DNA of 64,000 nt from IMG/VR virus record IMGVR_UViG_3300033984_000473, positions 1 through 64,000 of that record, one strand, 5' to 3'. Below, piece by piece: positions 17,335 through 25,079 of this stretch. Source of the DNA: a virus. The position numbers and the translations under genes were made by a program. The notes under the pieces are model-generated. The model saw nothing but the letters and a program-made list of their open reading frames with translations. It had not been told where the DNA came from and searched no databases. Each line of letters starts with the position of its first letter. Positions within the stretch are counted from its first letter, which is position 1.

Positions 17335-18774
17335 ATGTCAATAGTATCAAAAAAGAAACAAATTTTTGGGAAGATAGCTGCTGCTAGAACTTTAACCGAA
17401 GGCATGCCTAAGTTAAAACTAGGCTCTTCATTCCCATCAATTAACAATGCTGGAGACAGTATTACTTTTTTAACCGACCTAATCAAATCTTTGATTGGGT
17501 ATGACGCTTTAATTAAGAGCGTTGTAGACATCTTAACACATTCGATAGATGATATTGAGGTAGCGGTAAAACAAGCCCTTAAAATCGATTTAAAAAGCAT
17601 AGTTAGTTGCGGTATTGACCCTAGCTTACCTTCTTTTTTGAAACAACCAAGTGGTGCTGGTATTGTTATTGAACTTAAAAAGATAGATTTTGTTGATTTG
17701 ATGAAAACAGACCCAAATAGTGATTCTGGTAAATTGTTATTCAACAACATCACATCACCATTAACCAACTCTACTGATTTTAATACTTTTCTAGCTGGTG
17801 TAATCCAAGATGATGGAAATTTTAATACATGGAAAGACCACAATGGTGTTGGTATGTTAGATATAAAATTTGTTTCTAAGGATTTAAGTGGTATTAACCC
17901 AAATAATTCTTTGACGATATTGGCTAACCCAAACTATAACTCAAAAACGCTAAACGACTTAAACAATAATTACATTGACAGTCTTAAATTATTTGACACT
18001 AAACACTTGGTTAACAATATAATAGATTCAATATTTGGTTCAATTTCTACAAATTTGAAAAAAACTGTAAAACAACTAGATTTTGAAGGTCAAATAAATT
18101 CCGTTGTTGGTAAGATGATTAGCTCTGACGCTGGTAACACAGTAAACAATGACCCATTCAAAATGGCCAAAGGAGAGTTGTCTAAGATTCAAAGTGCTGC
18201 TAACGATAAACAAAAAGGTTTAACTAAACTAAGCACATCAACCAAATTTGACGCAAAAGTCCCTCAAGGCATGTTAACAACATTTAACAGTGCAATGGAT
18301 GGTGCCAGTTCACTTCAAGGTAAAAAAGATGCGTTGACTCAACATTTGAATTTTATGTCAACTAAATCTGCGTTAAATGCTAAGAACCCTATTGATGTAC
18401 CAGCGATAAAGTTAAATTTTATACAAGAAATAATAAACAACTTAATAAAATCAATTGTTGGTGTAATATTGTCACCAAAGGTTATTATGATTTTTGTGAT
18501 TAATTTTAAAATTGTTTATGGCCCTACTGCTGATTTCGGAAGCGGTGTTGATTTCATTAAGAAAAATAAACAACTAATCAATAGAATCATAAAAAAAATA
18601 ACGACTATGATAATTCAATACTTATTAAAAATAGCGTTGAAACGAATAGCTGAATTGGTAGGTCAAGCTCAAATCAAAAAAGAAATTGATAAGCAAAAAA
18701 ATAAAATAATACAATTGTTAAGTCTTACTGGTGTACCGCCAGAAGCACTTAGGATAATAAAAGGTTTAGGATAA
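17335..18774 (+). CDS. Hypothetical virion/baseplate-region protein
   Basis: 479 residues, not recognised. N-terminal helices carry a lysine-rich start, the middle is asparagine/serine-rich, and the C-terminal third has long hydrophobic helices (SIVGVILSPKVIMIFVINF, about 371-389, and a helix rich in Ile/Leu at 420-445) separated by lysine clusters. Its position two genes upstream of the gp5-like baseplate protein suggests a tail or baseplate component. The stop overlaps the next start by one base. Confidence 0.72.
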   Translation: MSIVSKKKQIFGKIAAARTLTEGMPKLKLGSSFPSINNAGDSITFLTDLIKSLIGYDALIKSVVDILTHSIDDIEVAVKQALKIDLKSIVSCGIDPSLPSFLKQPSGAGIVIELKKIDFVDLMKTDPNSDSGKLLFNNITSPLTNSTDFNTFLAGVIQDDGNFNTWKDHNGVGMLDIKFVSKDLSGINPNNSLTILANPNYNSKTLNDLNNNYIDSLKLFDTKHLVNNIIDSIFGSISTNLKKTVKQLDFEGQINSVVGKMISSDAGNTVNNDPFKMAKGELSKIQSAANDKQKGLTKLSTSTKFDAKVPQGMLTTFNSAMDGASSLQGKKDALTQHLNFMSTKSALNAKNPIDVPAIKLNFIQEIINNLIKSIVGVILSPKVIMIFVINFKIVYGPTADFGSGVDFIKKNKQLINRIIKKITTMIIQYLLKIALKRIAELVGQAQIKKEIDKQKNKIIQLLSLTGVPPEALRIIKGLG

Positions 18775-19256
18775 TGGATAGTTGTAACGTAGATAAAAAT
18801 GATGATAATGCAACCAGCGGCTCTGGTAGTGTTGGTAGCAACGGTACTAATGGGTTTAACCTAGGTAGTATTAGTGGTGTTTTGAATTTAATATTATCAG
18901 CTTTTGCAATCCCAGAAGTTCCAGTGTTGCCTTTACCACCACCATTGATTATGATTGGTAGTAATTTAAGACCTGGTATTTCAGCACAAGCTATTGCTTC
19001 TAGAATTATTTCTAGACAATCAGAAGCTGGTCGACAAGTTGGTGATGTTTTTGCCGATGGACCAAATAATGAAGAAGCCATGGAAGCGATTAGAGTTGAA
19101 GAAATAGTAAACTCTTTATTAACTGAAATGGTTGTAAATGTGGTTATTCCGCCTGGTATTGCTGTGGCAACTGTAGGTGCTGGTAATCTTGGTGCTCCCG
19201 TTGTATCAATGGGTGCGACAACTACAATGGGTATTGGTAACGGTATCCCAAGATAA
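18774..19256 (+). CDS. Hypothetical low-complexity virion-region protein
   Basis: 160 residues with a Gly/Ser/Asn-rich N-terminus, a hydrophobic proline-rich stretch (IPEVPVLPLPPPLIMIG, about 46-62), a helical middle and a glycine/alanine-rich C-terminus (VGAGNLGAPVVSMGA). The composition looks structural. No homology recognised. It is translationally coupled to the preceding gene. Confidence 0.65.
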   Translation: MDSCNVDKNDDNATSGSGSVGSNGTNGFNLGSISGVLNLILSAFAIPEVPVLPLPPPLIMIGSNLRPGISAQAIASRIISRQSEAGRQVGDVFADGPNNEEAMEAIRVEEIVNSLLTEMVVNVVIPPGIAVATVGAGNLGAPVVSMGATTTMGIGNGIPR

Positions 19257-19267
19257 AAATAGAAAAT

Positions 19268-19447
19268 ATGAATGAAGACTTAGAAGATAAATCAAACAAT
19301 GAGATTCTATTTGAAATAAAACAAATGGAAGCTGACCATGAAGCAATCAAAATGAAAATGCTTAAAGACTACGATAAAATGGTTGAATTAGAAAAAAGAT
19401 TTGACGTAGCTAATAAAATAATATTAAAAAGATTAAAAGGGGAATAA
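19268..19447 (+). CDS. Small coiled-coil protein (59 aa)
   Basis: ATG at 19268, 11 bases after the previous stop, running to TAA at 19445-19447, one base before the next gene's ATG. The product is almost entirely helical and charged (MNEDLEDKSNNEILFEIKQ at the N-terminus, then heptads with Met/Leu at core positions, ending KRLKGE). The tight fit between two virion genes and the absence of another frame here support it. Possibly a chaperone or small structural subunit. Confidence 0.65.
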   Translation: MNEDLEDKSNNEILFEIKQMEADHEAIKMKMLKDYDKMVELEKRFDVANKIILKRLKGE

Positions 19448-19448
19448 T

Positions 19449-20468
19449 ATGTATTTCACAGACGGTAATAATAAATTAACTAGAGGTGCTGGTAGTGGTG
19501 CTTATCAAAAACAAAATAGCTTTCAGTATCTAAAATATGGTCAAGTTGTTTCGGTTTATGATGACTATAGCTTAGGTAGAATACAAGTTAGAATCAAAGG
19601 TTCTCAATCAGCTGGTGGTGATGATGGGGTTCCTAACAATAAATTACCATTTTGTGTACCTATGATTCCAAAACATATCTCAATAACTCCAAAGGTTGGG
19701 GAATCTGTTTGGGTATTTGTTTTTGATAAAAATAGACAGCATGCTGATAGATTATATATTGGGCCAATAATTTCTCAATTAGACAAACTTAACCATGATG
19801 ATGGTAGAACATCAGCATTGGCTGGTTTCACATTTGGACCTGTGACACCAAAAGTTAATATGACCAACATACCACAACTTATAGGTGTTTTCCCAAACTC
19901 AGCTGACGTATCAATTCAAGGTAGGTATAACACAGACATTACTCAAAAAGTTAATGAAATTGTTATTAGAGCTGGTAAATTTGAGTCTTCTCCACAGACA
20001 TCCCAAAATCCATATCCATTCCAATTCAACACCAAAACACAGGCGTATATTCAAATTCAAAATGATGTTAAAATATACAGTGATGATATGTTAATGAAAA
20101 ATTTCTCTGACGGTGCAAATTTAGACGGTGCTTTTGGAACTATTACAAACATTGTTGCTAGTAAAATCAATTTAATAACACATAGAGATGGTACCCCTAG
20201 ATTTAACGTTACGGGTCAAGAAACACTTATCTCTGACGATGAAATGAATAGAATATTAAATGAAGCCCATCAATTACCATTTGGTGATGTATTGATAGAA
20301 TATTTAAAACTATTAAAAGAAGCTTTATTCGCACACGTTCACAACGGTAGTGGTAATCCAGCAACCGATTTAACCGCTTCTGGCAACAAACAACCATTGG
20401 CTGCTTTTAAAGCAAAAGCTGATGATTTAGAAAAATCAATGTTATCTAAAAACATTCGAATTAATTAA
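19449..20468 (+). CDS. gp5-like baseplate protein with OB fold
   Basis: 339 residues. An OB-type domain spans about 30-110: YGQVVSVYDDYSLGRIQVRIKG, then FCVPMIPKHISITPKVGESV (read in parts), which matches the OB domain of T4 gp5 and related baseplate hub/spike proteins. No lysozyme domain is seen. The C-terminal LFAHVHNGSGNPAT (about 293-306) is the histidine/glycine segment often found at the end of such proteins. Probably part of the baseplate hub or spike that pierces the outer membrane. Confidence 0.78.
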   Translation: MYFTDGNNKLTRGAGSGAYQKQNSFQYLKYGQVVSVYDDYSLGRIQVRIKGSQSAGGDDGVPNNKLPFCVPMIPKHISITPKVGESVWVFVFDKNRQHADRLYIGPIISQLDKLNHDDGRTSALAGFTFGPVTPKVNMTNIPQLIGVFPNSADVSIQGRYNTDITQKVNEIVIRAGKFESSPQTSQNPYPFQFNTKTQAYIQIQNDVKIYSDDMLMKNFSDGANLDGAFGTITNIVASKINLITHRDGTPRFNVTGQETLISDDEMNRILNEAHQLPFGDVLIEYLKLLKEALFAHVHNGSGNPATDLTASGNKQPLAAFKAKADDLEKSMLSKNIRIN

Positions 20469-20477
20469 TCTTTTTAG

Positions 20478-20486
20478 ATATTTATA
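20478..20486 (+). promoter_or_regulatory. Late-type promoter motif
   Basis: ATATTTATA, 12 bases before the ATG at 20499, in the only gap between adjacent virion genes here. Confidence 0.55.
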
Positions 20487-20498
20487 TAAAAAGATAAG

Positions 20499-21893
20499 AT
20501 GGTAGTACGCACATATTTCGACAAGAACAACACAATCGTTAGTAACCTAAACGTCAATACTGGTTTAAACCCAGTAACTGAATTGTTTTATGGTGGAGCT
20601 ATCGGTCAACAACAATATAGCAGATTTCTATTTCATTTCGATGAAACTAGATTAAAAGCAATGTATAATGATGGTACCTTTACTGATTTAAGTAAACTTA
20701 AACACACACTTAGACTTACAAATACTGGTTCTTTTGACAAAGAACTTTTAAACACAAATATGGGTTCAAAAGAAAGAACTACTTCATTTGATTTGATAGC
20801 TTTTAAAATACAACAACCATGGGACAATGGTGTTGGTTATGATTACGAAATACCAATATTAGCCTACGGTGATGCTGCATTTAGTAATGGAGTCTCTAAC
20901 TGGGTAAACGCTCAAACAGGTATTGAATGGGCTAACGGTACTGGAACATATTCTGGTTCACCATCTGGTATTACAGTGTCAACACAACATTTTGACAAAG
21001 GAAATGAAAACATTGAAATGGATATCACAGATTATGTAAATGGTGTTATTACTGGAAACACAAATAATGGTTTAGGTATTGCATATGCTAGACCATTTGA
21101 ACAAATGAATACTACAAGTCTTCAATATGTTGGGTTCTTTACAAACAATACACAAACCTTCTACGAACCATTTGTTGAAACAATTTATTCTAACCACATT
21201 ACAGACGATAGAAACAACTTTTTCCTAGATAAAGCTAACAAGTTATACCTATACGTTAATCTTGCTGGAAACCCTACTAATTTGGATTTTATACCTAGTG
21301 TAGATGTTTATGACGCTAGTGGTAATATGTTTATGACTTATTCGCCATCACAAGTTAACCATGTAACAAAAGGTGTTTACTCAATCGATATCCTTGTACC
21401 AACTTCTGGAAATGAAGGTGTTATGTACAATGACGTATGGACAAACATTAGTATCAACGGTGTAATTAGACCAGATATTTCCATGGATTTTGTAACGAAA
21501 GACTCCATGGGTTATTATGATTTAAGTAACGGTGATTCATTACCTAAAAAAGTTGCTGTATCAATATCTGGATTACAAAATAAAGAAAGAATTAAACGTG
21601 GTGATATTCGTAAGGTTTTGGTTTCGGCTAGAATACCTTATACTATTGAGCAATCGCAAGCAATTAGTGGTATAAAATATAGAATTTATGTTTCGGAAGG
21701 TTCTAGTGAATTAACTGTAGTTGATTTCCAACCAGTTGAAATGGCAATTAATAACTACTATTTCTTATTGGATACTGCTAGTCTTGTACCAAATACTTAT
21801 TATTTAGACGTATTGGTTACCTCTAACCTAGAAGTGACAACAATAAAAAGAGCGATTCAATTTGATATCGTAAACCAAGTAGAACTAAGATAA
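20499..21893 (+). CDS. Putative virion structural protein, beta-rich
   Basis: 464 residues, beta-rich and without signal peptide. YSRFLFHFDETRLKAMY (about 46-62) and MDITDYVNGVITGNTNNGLGI (about 181-200, in parts) resemble DNRLRE-type carbohydrate-binding or adhesive jelly-roll domains. The C-terminal half looks like two further beta-sandwich domains (ending DIVNQVELR). Likely a tail, fibre or decoration protein; function inferred from composition and position after the gp5-like gene. Confidence 0.65.
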   Translation: MVVRTYFDKNNTIVSNLNVNTGLNPVTELFYGGAIGQQQYSRFLFHFDETRLKAMYNDGTFTDLSKLKHTLRLTNTGSFDKELLNTNMGSKERTTSFDLIAFKIQQPWDNGVGYDYEIPILAYGDAAFSNGVSNWVNAQTGIEWANGTGTYSGSPSGITVSTQHFDKGNENIEMDITDYVNGVITGNTNNGLGIAYARPFEQMNTTSLQYVGFFTNNTQTFYEPFVETIYSNHITDDRNNFFLDKANKLYLYVNLAGNPTNLDFIPSVDVYDASGNMFMTYSPSQVNHVTKGVYSIDILVPTSGNEGVMYNDVWTNISINGVIRPDISMDFVTKDSMGYYDLSNGDSLPKKVAVSISGLQNKERIKRGDIRKVLVSARIPYTIEQSQAISGIKYRIYVSEGSSELTVVDFQPVEMAINNYYFLLDTASLVPNTYYLDVLVTSNLEVTTIKRAIQFDIVNQVELR

Positions 21894-21896
21894 ATT

Positions 21897-22235
21897 ATGA
21901 AAAACTTTATAAAAAGATTGCTTAGAGAACAAATGATTGATGGTCAAAACATGAACAAAGGAACACAATATGCGTGTAACAAAATGACTATCAATAGTTA
22001 TTCTGAAGCGTTGGAAAATGTTGAAAGAGCTTTGAAAGGTGCTAACCCAGAAACTAGAACACGTGTTATGCAAAAAATTCACGCACCTTTAGAAAATTTA
22101 AAGAACGAAGAAAGTAAAATTACTGACGAAGTTAAAACAGCACATATGTCTGGGGATTCAATACCAGATGAGGCTGACACGTACTGGCATCAAATCCAGA
22201 CAACACTTTGCGAGATGGGTCCAGAATTCCAATAA
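21897..22235 (+). CDS. Hypothetical protein with MKNFIKRLLRE leader
   Basis: 112 residues. The first 11 residues, MKNFIKRLLRE, closely match the start of the ART-like protein at 24470-25009 (MKEFIQKLLRE) and end in the L-x-E consensus cut by T4-type prohead proteases. The rest is a soluble helical domain (about 30-95), with two cysteines and a Trp-containing C-terminus. I infer a head-packaged protein trimmed after Glu11; the function of the body is unknown. Confidence 0.7.
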   Translation: MKNFIKRLLREQMIDGQNMNKGTQYACNKMTINSYSEALENVERALKGANPETRTRVMQKIHAPLENLKNEESKITDEVKTAHMSGDSIPDEADTYWHQIQTTLCEMGPEFQ

Positions 22236-22253
22236 ATTATTTTTAAAAAAGAC

Positions 22254-22285
22254 TTGACAAATAAAGTATTTGTCGTATATTTATA
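22254..22285 (+). promoter_or_regulatory. Hybrid promoter for the zinc-ribbon virion gene
   Basis: TTG (within TTGACA, 22254-22256), 19 bases, then TATATTTATA (22276-22285). This combines the host-type -33/-7 spacing with the late-type motif. A long leader of about 105 bases separates it from the ATG at 22391. Confidence 0.7.
22256..22274. repeat. Perfect palindrome in promoter spacer (operator candidate)
   Basis: GACAAATA, AAG, TATTTGTC: 8-base arms with a 3-base centre, filling the spacer between the TTG and TATATTTATA elements. Placement is that of an operator for a dimeric repressor or activator. Confidence 0.6.
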
Positions 22286-22286
22286 T

Positions 22287-22298
22287 TTACGTTAACTC
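22287..22298. repeat. Left copy of a 12-base inverted repeat flanking the gene
   Basis: TTACGTTAACTC, just after the promoter. Its exact reverse complement, GAGTTAACGTAA, lies at 23314-23325 between the gene's stop and its terminator, so the two ends of the transcript could pair. Confidence 0.6.
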
Positions 22299-22390
22299 AA
22301 CGTATTAGTCCCGACCATTAAAACGGTTTAGAGTTTAGAGATAAACAAAGGTATTAGTACACTAATAACAAACATTAAAAGTTAAACAAC

Positions 22391-23302
22391 ATGAAAAAAC
22401 AAATGATTATTGAACCGTCAAAAGCGGTTCCGACAGCTAACATTGCTGTAAACAAAAGTAGAATTAAAATCTACGAAAATGATGGCAACATGCCAACTTA
22501 CTATCTTCAAAAAGGACAAGAGTTCCAAATTGAATTATACAATCCGACTCAAGGAACTGTATTAGCAAAAATTTCACTTAACAACACATCAATTTCTCAA
22601 GGTGGTTTGGTTTTAAAACCTGGCCAAAGAGTATTTTTAGACCGTTATCTAGACGTAGCTAAGAAATTCTTATTTGATACTTATGAAGTATCAAATTCTG
22701 AAGAAACTAAAAAAGCCATAGAAAAAAATGGTGATTTTAAAGTTGAATTCTTTAAAGAACTATTACCAGTACGTTTTATACCATCTAATTTAATTGTAGG
22801 TGGTTCTTATGGTGGTTCTTTCGGTGGACCAAGTTATGGTGGTGGATATGCTCATACAACACTATCAACCAACATACCTAATGGTGTGTGTTCAACCAAC
22901 GGGTTAATTGAAACATCATCATCAGCGTATTACAACGCTACTTCTACTAACATAACTAATTGTAGTAGCAGCTTTTCAACAAGCGTAACGACAGATGCAC
23001 TTGGTTCTTTTTCTGATGATGTATTATCAGCACCTAAAGGTGGAATACTTCGTTCTGCAAAAAAATCAAAATCAATTGAAACTGGTAGAGTTGAACAAGG
23101 TTCAGATTCTGACCAAAAATTCAAAACATCAAACAAAGATTTTGAATACTTTGCTTTCCACACAATCGAGTGTAAGATGCTTCCAGTATCTCAAAAAATT
23201 AACACAGCTGAAGACATCAACGTGAAAAGATATTGTACAAACTGTGGTGCTAAGTTAGGAAAAACAGATAAATTCTGTTCTAGCTGTGGTACAAAAGCCT
23301 AA
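22391..23302 (+). CDS. Beta-rich protein with C-terminal zinc ribbon
   Basis: 303 residues. The N-terminal domain (about 15-135) is beta-rich with NPTQGTVLAKISLNN, LVLKPGQRVFLDRYLD and FLFDTYEVSN, a pattern I recall from uncharacterised phage proteins. A Gly/Ser/Tyr-rich linker follows (about 138-155), then a Ser/Thr-rich region, and a zinc ribbon at the end: RYCTNCGAKLG and KFCSSCGTK (about 278-302). The strong hybrid promoter, long leader and own terminator suggest heavy, regulated expression. Possibly an abundant virion or capsid-associated protein; no function can be assigned. Confidence 0.72.
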   Translation: MKKQMIIEPSKAVPTANIAVNKSRIKIYENDGNMPTYYLQKGQEFQIELYNPTQGTVLAKISLNNTSISQGGLVLKPGQRVFLDRYLDVAKKFLFDTYEVSNSEETKKAIEKNGDFKVEFFKELLPVRFIPSNLIVGGSYGGSFGGPSYGGGYAHTTLSTNIPNGVCSTNGLIETSSSAYYNATSTNITNCSSSFSTSVTTDALGSFSDDVLSAPKGGILRSAKKSKSIETGRVEQGSDSDQKFKTSNKDFEYFAFHTIECKMLPVSQKINTAEDINVKRYCTNCGAKLGKTDKFCSSCGTKA

Positions 23303-23313
23303 ATAAATTACAA

Positions 23314-23325
23314 GAGTTAACGTAA
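23314..23325. repeat. Right copy of the 12-base inverted repeat
   Basis: GAGTTAACGTAA, exact reverse complement of 22287-22298, located 12 bases after the stop codon and directly before the terminator stem. Confidence 0.6.
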
Positions 23326-23326
23326 T

Positions 23327-23358
23327 AAAAAAAGCCGAGGATTATTCTTCGGCTTTTT
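23327..23358. terminator. Bidirectional terminator between convergent genes
   Basis: AAAAAAGCCGA and TCGGCTTTTTT pair around a GGATTATTCT loop, with A- and T-tracts on both sides. It serves the plus-strand zinc-ribbon gene and the minus-strand CAP lipoprotein gene that ends at 23362. Confidence 0.88.
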
Positions 23359-23361
23359 TAT

Positions 23362-23820
23362 TTAATATGATGTCAGAATACAGCAGTTATAATCTTCTAT
23401 TGTTGAAATTCCTATATGTGTAAAATTAGGGTTATCTAATATTGCTTTATGTGGTGGCGAACCCAAATAAGCCGTAAGCATTGATAATGGAGTTTGATAA
23501 TTATAAGCTACTATTTCACCGACCCTTTCAGCGTGGCTTAAGTTTGCCCTAATGCTAAAATAATCATGCGAAAGAACACCTTTATCTATCATGTATAATA
23601 CATGACCAGCAGCTAGTTCTGTTGTTAACGAATCTATTTTTAAGACACTTAAACCATGGTCTACTCTATAATTATTAATTATTAAAAATAAAGTGTCATC
23701 ACTTTCAGATAAAACAATATTTTCATTTGGAATATAAATATCATTAACATGTTCTTTAGAACATGTTAATGATATTAGAATCATTATAAATAATAATAAG
23801 TAAGTGAATATCTGTTTCAT
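23362..23820 (-). CDS. CAP/SCP-domain lipoprotein
   Basis: 152 residues. Signal peptide with lipobox: MKQIFTYLLLFIMILISLTC, giving a lipidated Cys20. The mature part is a compact CAP (SCP/PR-1) domain: LIINNYRVDHGLSVL, the cavity residues ELAAGHVLYM, GVLSHDYFSIR, VGEIVAYN and SPPHKAILDNPNFTHIGIS. CAP proteins bind lipids or glycans or act as proteases in some lineages. In an infected cell it would sit on a membrane, facing the periplasm or surface. It is last in a three-gene unit with a secreted nuclease and an ART-like protein (two-base gaps). Confidence 0.87.
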   Translation of the reverse strand: MKQIFTYLLLFIMILISLTCSKEHVNDIYIPNENIVLSESDDTLFLIINNYRVDHGLSVLKIDSLTTELAAGHVLYMIDKGVLSHDYFSIRANLSHAERVGEIVAYNYQTPLSMLTAYLGSPPHKAILDNPNFTHIGISTIEDYNCCILTSY

Positions 23821-23822
23821 AG

Positions 23823-24467
23823 TTAGTTTATTTTTAAGTTCATTTTATTTATCTGAAACAATTCATTTAAGTCTTTTATTGTTATTGGAATTATCTCACC
23901 ATTAACGTTTGAGCCAATCCAACAATACCTACGTTTGTCAATATATAGGATTTTAAAATATGAAATCGGTATTGGAATCTTGCTTTTTGGTAAATATTGT
24001 TTTTTTTGACCTTCATAAATGACTCCTGTGATGATAACTGTATCACGTTTATACTTGTATATCGAATCTTCAACACTTCCCTCTAATTGAGCCCATTTGC
24101 CTCTATTAAAGGCTGCTAGTTGTGGAGCTTGATTAAATAAGCTGAAAGACTCATGATTTAATACATTATCATAAGAAGTTATATGTGATGGGGTTAAGTG
24201 ACCTAAGTCGTAACCAGTGTGTAAATATAAATCTTTTTTATATTTTCCTTTGTACGTATCTTGAAACCAACGATTATCCCTTTCTTTATCTAACTTCAAA
24301 AAATTACCATACGAAATAGTATGTTTAGAAACCATTGCACATGTATCTTTTGTTAGATATAATGTGATATCACCGTAAGAGATGATTAATTTGTTGTTGG
24401 TTGTAACTGTTTGTGTGTAGCTGTTCATACTAATGAACAATACTAATAATAAAAACATTTTTGCCAT
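23823..24467 (-). CDS. Secreted DNA/RNA non-specific endonuclease (NUC family)
   Basis: 214 residues. N-terminal signal peptide (MFLLLVLFISMNSYTQ). The beta-beta-alpha-metal core is clear: YDLGHLTPSH (86-95) with catalytic His90, replacing the usual DRGH by DLGH, then FSLFNQAPQLAAFNRGKWAQLE (read in two parts, 108-129) with the metal-binding Asn121 and the WxxLE segment. TVIITGVIYEG and IPISYFKILY are later conserved blocks. The enzyme should cut DNA and RNA with Mg2+ outside the cytoplasm. A late, exported phage nuclease could clear extracellular DNA or attack DNA of other phages. Confidence 0.9.
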   Translation of the reverse strand: MAKMFLLLVLFISMNSYTQTVTTNNKLIISYGDITLYLTKDTCAMVSKHTISYGNFLKLDKERDNRWFQDTYKGKYKKDLYLHTGYDLGHLTPSHITSYDNVLNHESFSLFNQAPQLAAFNRGKWAQLEGSVEDSIYKYKRDTVIITGVIYEGQKKQYLPKSKIPIPISYFKILYIDKRRYCWIGSNVNGEIIPITIKDLNELFQINKMNLKIN

Positions 24468-24469
24468 AT

Positions 24470-25009
24470 CTATAATTGTATTTGAGTGAAATCGGAATCA
24501 TAAAACGGTATATTCCCTAATTTTTCTTTAAATGTAGAAAAAAAATCTGGTTCACTTATTTTAAAATCTTCTATTGTTCCACTTGCTGGTGTAAATCTAA
24601 TCCCCAGTAAATATTTAGATATTGGTTCTAATGTACCAATAAAAAATTCTTCACTTTCATTGTAATCACTTCTACTAGTATCCGCTTTTGTTTTGCTTCC
24701 AAATTGAGCAAAATAATCATGTGGTACTAATCTTTTACCAAAATCACGTTTTATCGCATCGCCATCTAGTATTAATTGTATATCACTAAAAATTAAATTA
24801 ACGTTTCTAGTTAGAGAAACACCATTATAATCTTTACTCTCACCATTAAATTTTGTTAATATTTTTTGGGTTGTTTTAGGTTCTATTTTATTATCACTAA
24901 TAATCTTTAATACTCTATCGATAAAAGTACTATGGTATAATATATTTTTACCCTTAAATGGTGATTTTAAAATTGATTCTCTAAGTAACTTTTGTATAAA
25001 TTCTTTCAT
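24470..25009 (-). CDS. Putative ADP-ribosyltransferase-fold protein with prohead-protease leader
   Basis: 179 residues. The leader MKEFIQKLLRE ends in the L-x-E cleavage consensus. The body has an ART-like layout: ILYHSTFIDRVLKIISDNKIEP (23-44, in parts) with His26 after a beta strand, GVSLTRNVNLIF (63-74), LILDGDAIKRDF (79-90), PHDYF (96-100) and ESEEFFIGTLEPI (118-130), where Glu120/121 would be the catalytic glutamate, then a final KYLLGIRF strand. The order H...S/T...E fits the H-Y/T-E class of ADP-ribosyltransferases and KptA-like folds, but I have no alignment. T4 Alt is a head-packaged, gp21-trimmed ART, which makes the leader notable. Alternative: a non-enzymatic virion protein. Confidence 0.5.
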   Translation of the reverse strand: MKEFIQKLLRESILKSPFKGKNILYHSTFIDRVLKIISDNKIEPKTTQKILTKFNGESKDYNGVSLTRNVNLIFSDIQLILDGDAIKRDFGKRLVPHDYFAQFGSKTKADTSRSDYNESEEFFIGTLEPISKYLLGIRFTPASGTIEDFKISEPDFFSTFKEKLGNIPFYDSDFTQIQL

Positions 25010-25012
25010 AAC

Positions 25013-25021
25013 TATAAATAT
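25013..25021 (-). promoter_or_regulatory. Late-type promoter motif before the ART-like gene
   Basis: ATATTTATA on the minus strand, ending only three bases before the ATG, which implies a very short leader or leaderless mRNA. Confidence 0.5.
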
Positions 25022-25030
25022 CCATATAAA

Positions 25031-25062
25031 TAAAAAAGGCCACCGTATGGTAGCCTTTTTTA
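25031..25062 (-). terminator. Terminator after the major capsid gene
   Basis: AAAAAGGC-x-ACC pairs with GGT-x-GCCTTTTT around GTAT, followed by a T/A tract; located 18 bases past the capsid stop in the direction of transcription. It insulates the downstream three-gene cassette. Confidence 0.85.
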
Positions 25063-25079
25063 ATTTATAAAGATTATGA

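Noticed and set aside
17277-17843. 188-codon open frame on the minus strand
   Set aside because: Antisense to the start of a long plus-strand virion gene with tight neighbours; no domain signal.
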